Source of the DNA: Demequina muriae | GTDB lineage: Bacteria; Actinomycetota; Actinomycetes; Actinomycetales; Demequinaceae | Length of the DNA stretch: 64,000 bases | Assembly (NCBI RefSeq): GCF_030418295.1 | Contig: NZ_JAUHQA010000001.1 | Location: 62,001 to 126,000 of the forward strand | Direction: 5' to 3' | Shown: piece by piece, positions 56,549 to 64,000 of the stretch | Numbering within the stretch: position 1 is the first letter of the stretch | How the letters are laid out: every line of letters begins with the position of its first letter | Program-made: the position numbers and the translations under genes | Notes under the pieces: generated by a model | What the model was told of the DNA's origin: nothing | The model's input: the letters and a program-made list of their open reading frames with translations, nothing else | The model's database searches: none

Positions 56549-57175
56549 GTGAGACTTCCCCGCTTCCACCGCGCCCGTCCCGGGAACGCCGTGGTCGTGT
56601 CCGACGACGATGTGCTCGAGGCGGCGGTCCGGGTGTTCGTCGCGTCGCCGGAGGCGTCGCTCGCGGATGTCGGTCGCCACGCGAGGGTCGAGCTGCGTGA
56701 GATGCGGGCCAGGTTCGGCACGCGCGAGGCAGTGATCGATCGCGTGATCATGCGCGGCGCCCGCCGGATCGCGCGCGGCGCCGTCCTCGAGGACGGCACT
56801 CCTGCGGAGCAGATCGCCCTGCTGGTCGCGCGACTGTGGGACGACCAGGAGCCGGTCGCCCCCTTCATCACCTTGGGCGTGCGCGCCCACCTGCGGGTCC
56901 CCGTCGAAGAGACCCTCGCGCCGGCTCGCGCACTGTTCGCCGATGCGGTGGCCAGGGGCGCTCACGACGGCACGCTGCGGGCCGACGTCTCCCCGCGCGC
57001 CGTGGCATGGCTGATCGAGCAGTCGGTGCTCGACTGCCTCGAGGCGCTCGCCCGCGGTCTCATGGAGGACGAGGACGGCCGCACCTTCGTGATGCGCCAG
57101 GCGCTCGCGACGGCCGGACTGGGATGGACCGATGCGGCAGCGGTGACTGACGCGGTGACGAGGCGGATCTCGTGA
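56549..57175 (+). CDS. TetR-like transcriptional regulator
   Basis: A 208-residue all-helical protein. The N-terminal third ('DDDVLEAAVRVFVASPEASLADVGRHARVELREMRARFGTREAVIDRVI') is a divergent TetR helix-turn-helix, in which the usual 'YYHF' of helix 3-4 is replaced by 'MRARFGTRE'; the rest is a ligand-domain-like helical bundle. The operator and ligand are unknown. The following oxidoreductase gene begins 58 nt later and could be its target. Confidence 0.7.
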   Translation: MRLPRFHRARPGNAVVVSDDDVLEAAVRVFVASPEASLADVGRHARVELREMRARFGTREAVIDRVIMRGARRIARGAVLEDGTPAEQIALLVARLWDDQEPVAPFITLGVRAHLRVPVEETLAPARALFADAVARGAHDGTLRADVSPRAVAWLIEQSVLDCLEALARGLMEDEDGRTFVMRQALATAGLGWTDAAAVTDAVTRRIS

Positions 57176-57233
57176 CCACCATGCACGATCTCAGGAGCGT
57201 GGCCGGGACGGTCACGCGGACAGGAGCCACCAG

Positions 57234-58223
57234 ATGCACGCAATCGTGAGCGATGAGGGACTCCCCCTCGACGACCCTCGGGCGCTGCACGATGCGGACG
57301 TGCCCGAGCCGGAGCCCGGCCCGCTCGACGTGCTGGTGCGTGTCGAGGCGGTGTCGGTCAACCCCGTCGACGTCAAGAAGCGACGCTCACACAAGGCAGG
57401 GCGCGGTCCGCTCATCGCGGGCTACGACGGCGCCGGCGTGGTGATCGGCACGGGAAGCGACGTCCATGGGCTCAAGGAGGGCGACGAGGTCTGGTGGTCG
57501 GGCGACGCGACCCGGCCGGGGTCCAACGCCGAGCGGCAGGCCGTCGATCACCGCATCGTCGCCCGCAAGCCCGAGTCGGCGACGTTCGCGGACGCCGCGT
57601 CGCTGCCGCTCACCGCACTCACCGCGTGGGAGTCGCTGTTCGACCACCTGCGCCTGAACCGTGAGGACCACGGCACCATGGTGATCGTCGGCGGCGCTGG
57701 CGGAGTGGGCTCGATCCTGACCCAGCTCGCCAAGCGGCTCACCGCGCTCCGCGTGATCGCGACCGCGTCCCGCCACGAGTCCGAGGCGTGGGCGCTGCGC
57801 ATGGGCGCCGATGCGGTGGCGGACCATCGCTCCCTCGTGTCCGCAGTGACGGACCTCGCTCCCGATGGCGTCGACTACATCTTCTCGTCGTACACCCGCG
57901 GAAACGTCGAGGCCTTCGCGAAGGTGCTCAAGCCGTTCGGGCACGTGGTGTCGATCGACGGTACCGACGAGTCGCTCCTGCCGCTCTTCGCCAAGTCCGC
58001 GAGCATGCACTGGGAGTACATGTTCACGCGGTCGCGCTACGGCACGTGGGACATCGCGGAGCAGTCCCGGATCCTGAGCGCGGTGGCCGACCTGGTGGAT
58101 CGTGGTGAGGTGATGCCGACCGCCACGCACTACATCGACGACTTCAATGCAGACGGGATGCGTGAGGCGCACCGCCTGGTCGAGTCTCAGGCGATGATCG
58201 GCAAGGTCGTGGTCCACCGCTGA
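57234..58223 (+). CDS. Zinc-independent alcohol dehydrogenase/quinone reductase (MDR, ZADH type)
   Basis: A 329-residue medium-chain reductase: 'VRVEAVSVNPVDVKKRR', 'GYDGAGVVIGTGSDV', the cofactor loop 'MVIVGGAGGVGSILTQLAKRL', and 'DGVDYIFSSYTRGNVEAFAKVLKPFGHVVSID'. It belongs to the 'zinc-type alcohol dehydrogenase-like' group that lacks zinc ligands; substrates of this group are quinones or enals. The ATG has AGGAG 8 nt upstream. Probably co-regulated with the TetR-like gene before it. Confidence 0.88.
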   Translation: MHAIVSDEGLPLDDPRALHDADVPEPEPGPLDVLVRVEAVSVNPVDVKKRRSHKAGRGPLIAGYDGAGVVIGTGSDVHGLKEGDEVWWSGDATRPGSNAERQAVDHRIVARKPESATFADAASLPLTALTAWESLFDHLRLNREDHGTMVIVGGAGGVGSILTQLAKRLTALRVIATASRHESEAWALRMGADAVADHRSLVSAVTDLAPDGVDYIFSSYTRGNVEAFAKVLKPFGHVVSIDGTDESLLPLFAKSASMHWEYMFTRSRYGTWDIAEQSRILSAVADLVDRGEVMPTATHYIDDFNADGMREAHRLVESQAMIGKVVVHR

Positions 58224-58271
58224 CCTCGCCGGGGTACCGCGCGGGTGGCATCTGGGCCATACTCAGGCACC

Positions 58272-58934
58272 ATGCGGCTCAGACACGTCCTGACGATGCT
58301 CGCGTCCACATCTGCGCTCGCGCTCGCGCTGACGGCGTGCGCCGGAGACGCGGCACCCGATCCGGCGCCCGTCGACGCGACACCGAGCGGCGGCGTGGAC
58401 GGCACAGGCACGCCGGTGCCGACCGAGAGTGGGCAGGGCTCGTCCGATGCACCGGCACCGCCAGGTGCGGATCCCTACTGCGATGCGGCCGACGAGGGCT
58501 ACCTTGCCCTGACCGACCTGCTCGACGCGACCGACCTGAAGAGCGCCCAGACGGGTGTCGAGGACAACGGCGGCGACGTGGATCTCATGAACGACGCCGC
58601 AGACGACATGCTCGCGGCGATGGATCGGGTGGTGGCCGCATGGACCGCCGCTCAGGAGCGCGTGGGCGACTCGCCATGGGACGACACGAGCTCCGCGGTA
58701 CCGAACGACGAGGCCGCAGAATCGTTCACGGCGTACTTCGAGTACCTCGACGCGTTCGCGCGCCCCGAGGCCCAGGCCGCCGCGGGCGCGGCGACGATGG
58801 AGGAGTACACGAACGCCACGATCACGCTTCTCAGCGCACCGGGGGTGGCGCAGACGGCCGCGGAGGGTGCGGGCGCGATCGGCACGATCCTGGAGTACAC
58901 GCTCGAGCGCTGCGGCGATCTGCCCTCGACCTGA
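58272..58934 (+). CDS. Predicted lipoprotein of unknown function
   Basis: A 220-residue secreted lipoprotein: signal peptide with 'MLASTSALALALTACAGDAAP', lipobox L-T-A-C at ~25, then a 50-residue Pro/Thr/Gly-rich linker, and a helical domain with two cysteines ('YCDAADEGY' and 'ERCGDLPST'), probably a disulphide. It has no recognised domain. Start chosen as MRLRHVLT because the positively charged n-region leads into the signal helix; a CATACT box lies 8 nt before it. Confidence 0.75.
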   Translation: MRLRHVLTMLASTSALALALTACAGDAAPDPAPVDATPSGGVDGTGTPVPTESGQGSSDAPAPPGADPYCDAADEGYLALTDLLDATDLKSAQTGVEDNGGDVDLMNDAADDMLAAMDRVVAAWTAAQERVGDSPWDDTSSAVPNDEAAESFTAYFEYLDAFARPEAQAAAGAATMEEYTNATITLLSAPGVAQTAAEGAGAIGTILEYTLERCGDLPST

Positions 58935-59000
58935 CCCGGCTCTCGACCGGACGCGTCTCTCGACCTGACCGACGCGCACCTGCTCACGCAGGGCTGACGG

Positions 59001-60119
59001 TCAGGCGCCCATCTGCGTCTTCACCGTCGCCAGCAGCTCCTCCCACGAGGCCACGAACTTCTCGATGCCCTCGTCCTCCAGCTGCGCCGTCACGTCGTCG
59101 ATATCGACGCCCGCATCGGCCAGACGAGCGAAGTCGGCCCGTGCCTGCTCGTAGGAACCGCGCACCGTGTCCCAGTCCCCGTCCTTTGCCACGCCGTGGT
59201 CGGCGAACGCGTCGATGGTCGCCTGGGGCATGGTGTTGACGGTGCCAGCCGTCACGAGCTCGTCGACGTACAAGGTGTCGGCGTAGGCGTCGTCCTTCAC
59301 GGACGTGGATGCCCACAGCGGGCGCTGGGGGTGCGCGCCGGCCTCCGCGAGCGCGGCCCAGCGGTCCGAGGCCAGCACCTGCTCGTGGTGTTCGAACGCC
59401 AACCGCGCGTTCGCGAGGGCGGCGGTGCCGCGGGCCGGCGAGTCGGGACCGATCGCATCCAGCCGTCCGTCGACCTCGGCGTCGACGCGGCTGATGAAGA
59501 ACGAGGCCACAGAGCCGATCCGCGACAGGTCATGGCCGTTGTCCCGGGCCTGCTCGAGCCCGGCGAGGAAGGCGTCGACCACCTCGCGGTAGCGCTCGAG
59601 CGAGAAGATGAGGGTCACGTTGACCGAGATTCCGAGCGCGATCGCCTGCGTGATGGCGGGAAGGCCCTCGACCGTGCCCGGAATCTTGATCATCACATTG
59701 GGCCGGTCCACGAGCCACCACAGCTGCTTCGCCTCGGCGATCGTCGCGTCGGTGTCGCGCGCGAACCGCGGGTCCACCTCGATCGACACGCGTCCGTCGA
59801 CGCCGTCCGTGGCCTCGTACACCGGCCGCAGCACGTCGCACGCCTCGCGCACGTCGGCGGTGGTGATCATTCGCACCGCCTCGTCGACCTCCACGCCACG
59901 AGCCGCGAGGTCGGCGATCTGGGAGTCGTACTGGTCGGAGCCCGCGACCGCAGCCGCAAAGATCGACGGGTTGGTGGTGACGCCGACGATCGAACTGTCC
60001 TCGATGTCGCGTTCCAGGGTGCCGGAGCGGAGTCGCTCGCGGCTCAGGTCGTCGAGCCAGATCGACACTCCCGCCTGAGACAGGGCGGCCAGGGAAGAGG
60101 GGTGGGCGGTCTCGGACAT
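59001..60119 (-). CDS. tal: Transaldolase
   Basis: A 372-residue transaldolase of the actinobacterial type: '[14 protein letters not shown]', '[16 protein letters not shown]', the Schiff-base lysine in '[14 protein letters not shown]', '[15 protein letters not shown]', and '[13 protein letters not shown]'. It moves a dihydroxyacetone unit between sedoheptulose-7-P and glyceraldehyde-3-P. The ATG has AAGGAG 8 nt upstream. It is divergent from zwf with a 149-bp gap, so the pentose phosphate genes are controlled from one intergenic region. Confidence 0.94.
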   Translation of the reverse strand: MSETAHPSSLAALSQAGVSIWLDDLSRERLRSGTLERDIEDSSIVGVTTNPSIFAAAVAGSDQYDSQIADLAARGVEVDEAVRMITTADVREACDVLRPVYEATDGVDGRVSIEVDPRFARDTDATIAEAKQLWWLVDRPNVMIKIPGTVEGLPAITQAIALGISVNVTLIFSLERYREVVDAFLAGLEQARDNGHDLSRIGSVASFFISRVDAEVDGRLDAIGPDSPARGTAALANARLAFEHHEQVLASDRWAALAEAGAHPQRPLWASTSVKDDAYADTLYVDELVTAGTVNTMPQATIDAFADHGVAKDGDWDTVRGSYEQARADFARLADAGVDIDDVTAQLEDEGIEKFVASWEELLATVKTQMGA

Positions 60120-60268
60120 GGCACAGGCTCCTTCGCGTCGGGGTGAGGTCTGCCGTCGTCAACGTGTTGCCCGGGGCCGCGCATTCCGTAGAGGGCGTGG
60201 GGCGCACGCGCGGCGAGGCGCACGTAGGGTGGTGAGTGGAATCGTCCCTGCTCCTGAAAGGAGCCCCC

Positions 60269-61684
60269 ATGCCCGGCGCCGCCCCCGAGACCCGGTCCGA
60301 TTCGCTCGTCTTCTTCGGCGCGAGCGGAGACCTCGCACGCAAGTCGATCTTCCCGTCGCTGTACCGGATGGTGAAGTCAGGAGACCTCGACGTGCCGGTG
60401 GTGGGAGTCGCGTTCTCGCAGTGGGACGTCGACGACCTCAAGGAGCGCGCGCGCGAGTCGGTCGCCGCGTCCGAGGGCGGCATCGACGACGAGGAGGCGA
60501 TGGACCGCCTGCTCGGCCTGCTCCGCTACGTCGACGGCGACTACAACGACCCGTCCACCTTCGCCGTCCTGCGCGACGAGCTCGCGGAGTGCGCGGCCCC
60601 CACGCACTACCTGGCGATCCCTCCCGTGCTGTTCGGCACGGTGGTCGAGGGCCTGCGGGCGGTGGGACTGCACGAGAACGGGCGGGTCGTGGTCGAGAAG
60701 CCCTTCGGCCGCGACCTGGCCAGTGCGCAGGAGCTCGACGCGGTGATCACCCAGGCGTTCGATCAGCCGGCGATCTTCCGCATCGACCACTTCCTCGGCA
60801 AGGAGGAGATCATGAACCTCCTCTACTTCCGGTTCGCCAACGCCATGTTCGAGCCGCTGTGGAACCGCACATACATCGAGTCGATCCAGGTGACGCTCGC
60901 CGAGGACTTCGGGGTCAGCGGCCGCGGCGGGTTCTACGAGTCGGCCGGCGCCCTGCGGGACGTCATTCAGAACCACCTGTTCCAGGTGGTCGCGCTGCTC
61001 ACCATGGACGCCCCCGCTTATCAGGGCTACGGCGCCGTGCAGTCCGCCAAGGTGAATGTCTTCAAGGCCATGCGCCCCCTCACCCGGCACGACTACGTCA
61101 GAGGCCAGTTCCGCGGCTATCGCGACGAGCCCGACGTCGCCGCGAACTCCGACGTCGAGACCTACGCCGCCGTCAAGATCCACATCGACTCGTGGCGGTG
61201 GGCGGGCGTGCCCATCTACATTCGCACCGGCAAGTCTCTGGCCGTCTCCGCCGGCGAGGTGGTGGTCAACTTCAAGCGTCCCCCGCAGGCCCTGTTCCAG
61301 GACGCCCTCGACCCCGATCAGCATCCGAACCGCCTGAGGTTCCGGCTGTCGCCCGTCAGCGAGATCGGCCTGGGCGTACGCGTCAAGCGTCCCGGCGAGG
61401 AGTTCGTGGGCCACGAGCAGGAGCTGCGGCTGCCCACCGAGAGCCCCCTCGAGGTCGAGCCCTACGAGCGGCTCCTCGCCGACGCGCTGCGGGGCGACAG
61501 CGCCCTGTTCACCCACGAGGACTCCGTCGAGGCCGCGTGGCGGGTGGTCGATGCGATCCTCACCGACCACACTCCGGCGATCCCGTACGAGCCAGGCAGC
61601 TGGGGCCCCGAGGAGGCCGCTGGCCGACTCATCGGCCAGGACGGCCCGTGGCTCAACCCACGCGTCGACCCCCATCCCGCCTGA
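60269..61684 (+). CDS. zwf: Glucose-6-phosphate dehydrogenase
   Basis: A 471-residue G6PD: cofactor motif 'VFFGASGDLARKSIFPSLYRM', substrate motif 'IFRIDHFLGKEEIMNLLYFRFANAMFEPLWNRTYI' (RIDHFLGKE), and the C-terminal region 'IPIYIRTGK'-like 'VPIYIRTGKSLA'. It makes 6-phosphogluconolactone and NADPH. ATG chosen (MPGAAPETRSDS) because AAAGGAG is 6 nt upstream. It is somewhat shorter than the usual ~500-residue actinobacterial Zwf; opcA, its usual partner, is not in the window. Confidence 0.95.
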   Translation: MPGAAPETRSDSLVFFGASGDLARKSIFPSLYRMVKSGDLDVPVVGVAFSQWDVDDLKERARESVAASEGGIDDEEAMDRLLGLLRYVDGDYNDPSTFAVLRDELAECAAPTHYLAIPPVLFGTVVEGLRAVGLHENGRVVVEKPFGRDLASAQELDAVITQAFDQPAIFRIDHFLGKEEIMNLLYFRFANAMFEPLWNRTYIESIQVTLAEDFGVSGRGGFYESAGALRDVIQNHLFQVVALLTMDAPAYQGYGAVQSAKVNVFKAMRPLTRHDYVRGQFRGYRDEPDVAANSDVETYAAVKIHIDSWRWAGVPIYIRTGKSLAVSAGEVVVNFKRPPQALFQDALDPDQHPNRLRFRLSPVSEIGLGVRVKRPGEEFVGHEQELRLPTESPLEVEPYERLLADALRGDSALFTHEDSVEAAWRVVDAILTDHTPAIPYEPGSWGPEEAAGRLIGQDGPWLNPRVDPHPA

Positions 61685-61733
61685 CCACCGCGCGCACCGC
61701 CTTCGCAGGACCCGGACACGACGAGGAGACGAT

Positions 61734-62774
<1,041 letters not shown>

Positions 62775-62828
62775 CCGCGGCGGGCGGACTCCGCCCCACT
62801 CCCGCCACCGCGCCGATGCGCGGGCGCC

Positions 62829-63311
62829 TCAGGCGCCGATGCGGGCCCTCAGCACGTCGAGCAGCGCGGCTTCGTCGTCGACGCCGAGATAGACCTCACC
62901 GCCGCCGCGCACCGTCAGGACGACGGCAGAGTCACCGCGCGTGGTGTACGCGACCGCGTTCGGGAGCCGGTGGCTCCATCTCCATCCCCACCCGCCGAAG
63001 TCCTTGATCGGCCGGTATGCGCGCTGCTCCACCGCGGTGATGTCATCCAGAGCGATCTCCTTCCTCACCAGGCCCGCGAGAGAGACGCGCACGTGGGTGT
63101 GATCCACGGTGACGGTGAGCGACGCCCAGAACAGCGAAGTCATCGCGGCGACGACCACCGCGCCGGTCGCCCACGCCGTCGCCGACTCCCCCTGCTCGCC
63201 CCACATCCCACCCGCCGCGAACGCGACCGCGCAGAGCAGCACGGCGCCCCCGAGCATCCAGCGGGCGGCGGGGTTCTGGTGAAGATACTCGCGCGAGCGG
63301 AAGGCGACCAT
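62829..63311 (-). CDS. Small membrane protein with a PH-like domain
   Basis: A 160-residue protein with two membrane segments ('WMLGGAVLLCAVAFAAGG' and 'ATGAVVVAAMTSLFWASLTVTV', ~20-65) and a soluble C-terminal half ('VRKEIALDDITAVEQRAYRPIKDFGGWGWRW', 'VVLTVRGGGEVYLGVDD') that resembles bacterial PH/YdbS-like domains. Function unknown. The ATG has an AGGG 8 nt upstream; an in-frame GTG three codons earlier is the alternative. Confidence 0.7.
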   Translation of the reverse strand: MVAFRSREYLHQNPAARWMLGGAVLLCAVAFAAGGMWGEQGESATAWATGAVVVAAMTSLFWASLTVTVDHTHVRVSLAGLVRKEIALDDITAVEQRAYRPIKDFGGWGWRWSHRLPNAVAYTTRGDSAVVLTVRGGGEVYLGVDDEAALLDVLRARIGA

Positions 63312-63456
63312 GGCGACCACCCTGCCACGCGCATCGGCCGGCGCCACTCCTCCCCGGGAAGGAATCCTTCGCGTGGCGAGGCGGTTGTCCCCCACGACAG
63401 GGGCGTGCCGCCACCTCGGCGCGCCCGCACCGCACCCGCAACCACCGGAGGCACCC

Positions 63457-64000
63457 ATGTCTTTCGACCAGCTCACGTTCGACAACCCGGCCGAGCGCTA
63501 CTCGCACCTCAAGGGGAAGAAGCAGAAGCAGCCGCTGCCCGGCCTCGACCGTGACCTCGACCCGCAAGCGGACCATGGCGAGGAGAGTTACCGCGGCACC
63601 GGACGCCTCCAGGGCCGGAAGGCGCTCATCACCGGCGGCGACTCCGGGATCGGGGCGGCCGTCGCCATCGCCTACGCCCGCGAAGGCGCCGACGTGGTGA
63701 TCAACTATCTCGAGTCGGAGCGCACGGACGCCGAGCGCATCGGCGGGCTGATCGAGCACGAGGGCGGCAAGGCCGTGCTGATCGCGGGCGACATCCGGCA
63801 CCGCGACTTCTGTCGCGAGCTCGTCGCCAAGGCGGTGGACGCGCTCGGCGGCCTCGACATCCTCGTCAATAATGCGGGGCACCAGGTGTTCCACGAAGAC
63901 TTCACCGACATCAGCGAGGACGACCTGGACCGGACCATGAAGACCAACGTCTACGCGATGTTCTGGATCACGCAGGACGCGCTCCAGCACATGGGTCCGG
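63457..64000 (+). CDS. SDR oxidoreductase, general-stress type (3'-truncated)
   Basis: The visible 181 residues form a classical SDR with an N-terminal extension (~45 residues, 'LKGKKQKQPLPGLDRDLDP'), the cofactor loop 'ALITGGDSGIGAAVAIAYAREGADVVINYL', and 'LVNNAGHQVFHEDF'. The extension and loop are typical of the GsiB/YhdF-like 'general stress protein 39' SDRs. The active-site tyrosine lies beyond the right edge. Start ATG with GGAGG 7 nt upstream. Confidence 0.88.
   Translation, partial: MSFDQLTFDNPAERYSHLKGKKQKQPLPGLDRDLDPQADHGEESYRGTGRLQGRKALITGGDSGIGAAVAIAYAREGADVVINYLESERTDAERIGGLIEHEGGKAVLIAGDIRHRDFCRELVAKAVDALGGLDILVNNAGHQVFHEDFTDISEDDLDRTMKTNVYAMFWITQDALQHMGP

Overview
The window is a high-GC actinobacterial chromosome segment, most likely from the order Micrococcales (Demequinaceae or a relative is my guess from gene content and 16S character; I could not run a search). 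Supporting signs are the maltose-1-phosphate type glycogen gene pair glgM/glgC transcribed divergently, a SufR-led SUF operon ending in sufT, steA/steB next to recN, an argCJBDFRGH operon, ABC-F and BioYMN genes, and a 16S-23S spacer without tRNA genes. Many genes have a TANNNT-like -10 box only 6-7 nt before the start codon, the layout of leaderless actinobacterial mRNAs.

Layout, left to right. 1-6.8 kb: a truncated SpoU methyltransferase, a structured repeat, an SPFH/NfeD membrane pair, an ABC ATPase, divergent glgM and glgC, serB with a 28-bp tandem repeat at its end, and a SixA-like phosphatase. 6.8-14.7 kb: fabI, an NCS2 permease, fabG, a SURF1-like gene, an ABC-F protein and the biotin ECF transporter bioY-bioM-bioN. 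14.7-22.3 kb: the SUF Fe-S operon sufR-B-D-(Rieske)-C-S-U-T on the minus strand, with divergent ctaA. 22.3-33.1 kb: a minus-strand block TPR protein-HAD-small protein-tlyA-nadK-recN-steA-steB-pyrG-NUDIX, the same order as I recall for Mycobacterium tuberculosis Rv1691-Rv1700.

33.1-39.1 kb: a complete rRNA operon (16S-23S-5S, minus strand), driven by at least five tandem promoters and lying between tyrS and the TPR gene, where I recall mycobacteria having no rRNA operon. 39.1-45.0 kb: tyrS, a divergent kinase/YbaK pair with overlapping -10 boxes, and a tightly coupled three-gene operon (M20 hydrolase, COG3375-type GNAT, N-succinylamino-acid racemase) that fits a D- to L-amino-acid conversion pathway. 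45.0-53.7 kb: a second copy of the structured repeat, then argH-G-R-F-D-B-J-C. 53.7-64 kb: an oxidoreductase, GNAT, epimerase, TetR-like regulator, second oxidoreductase and lipoprotein, then tal divergent from zwf-gnd (pentose phosphate pathway), a small membrane protein and a truncated SDR.

Most of the window is conserved core metabolism. The points most worth a second look are the two ~124-bp structured repeats placed right after stop codons, the NSAR operon, the apparent ATC start of sufR together with a CAAC-N6-GTTG operator candidate, the rRNA promoter array with an identical GTTGCC at each predicted +1, the overlapping divergent -10 boxes, and an over-represented CCGATGCG octamer. I see no prophage, insertion sequence, CRISPR array or defence system.
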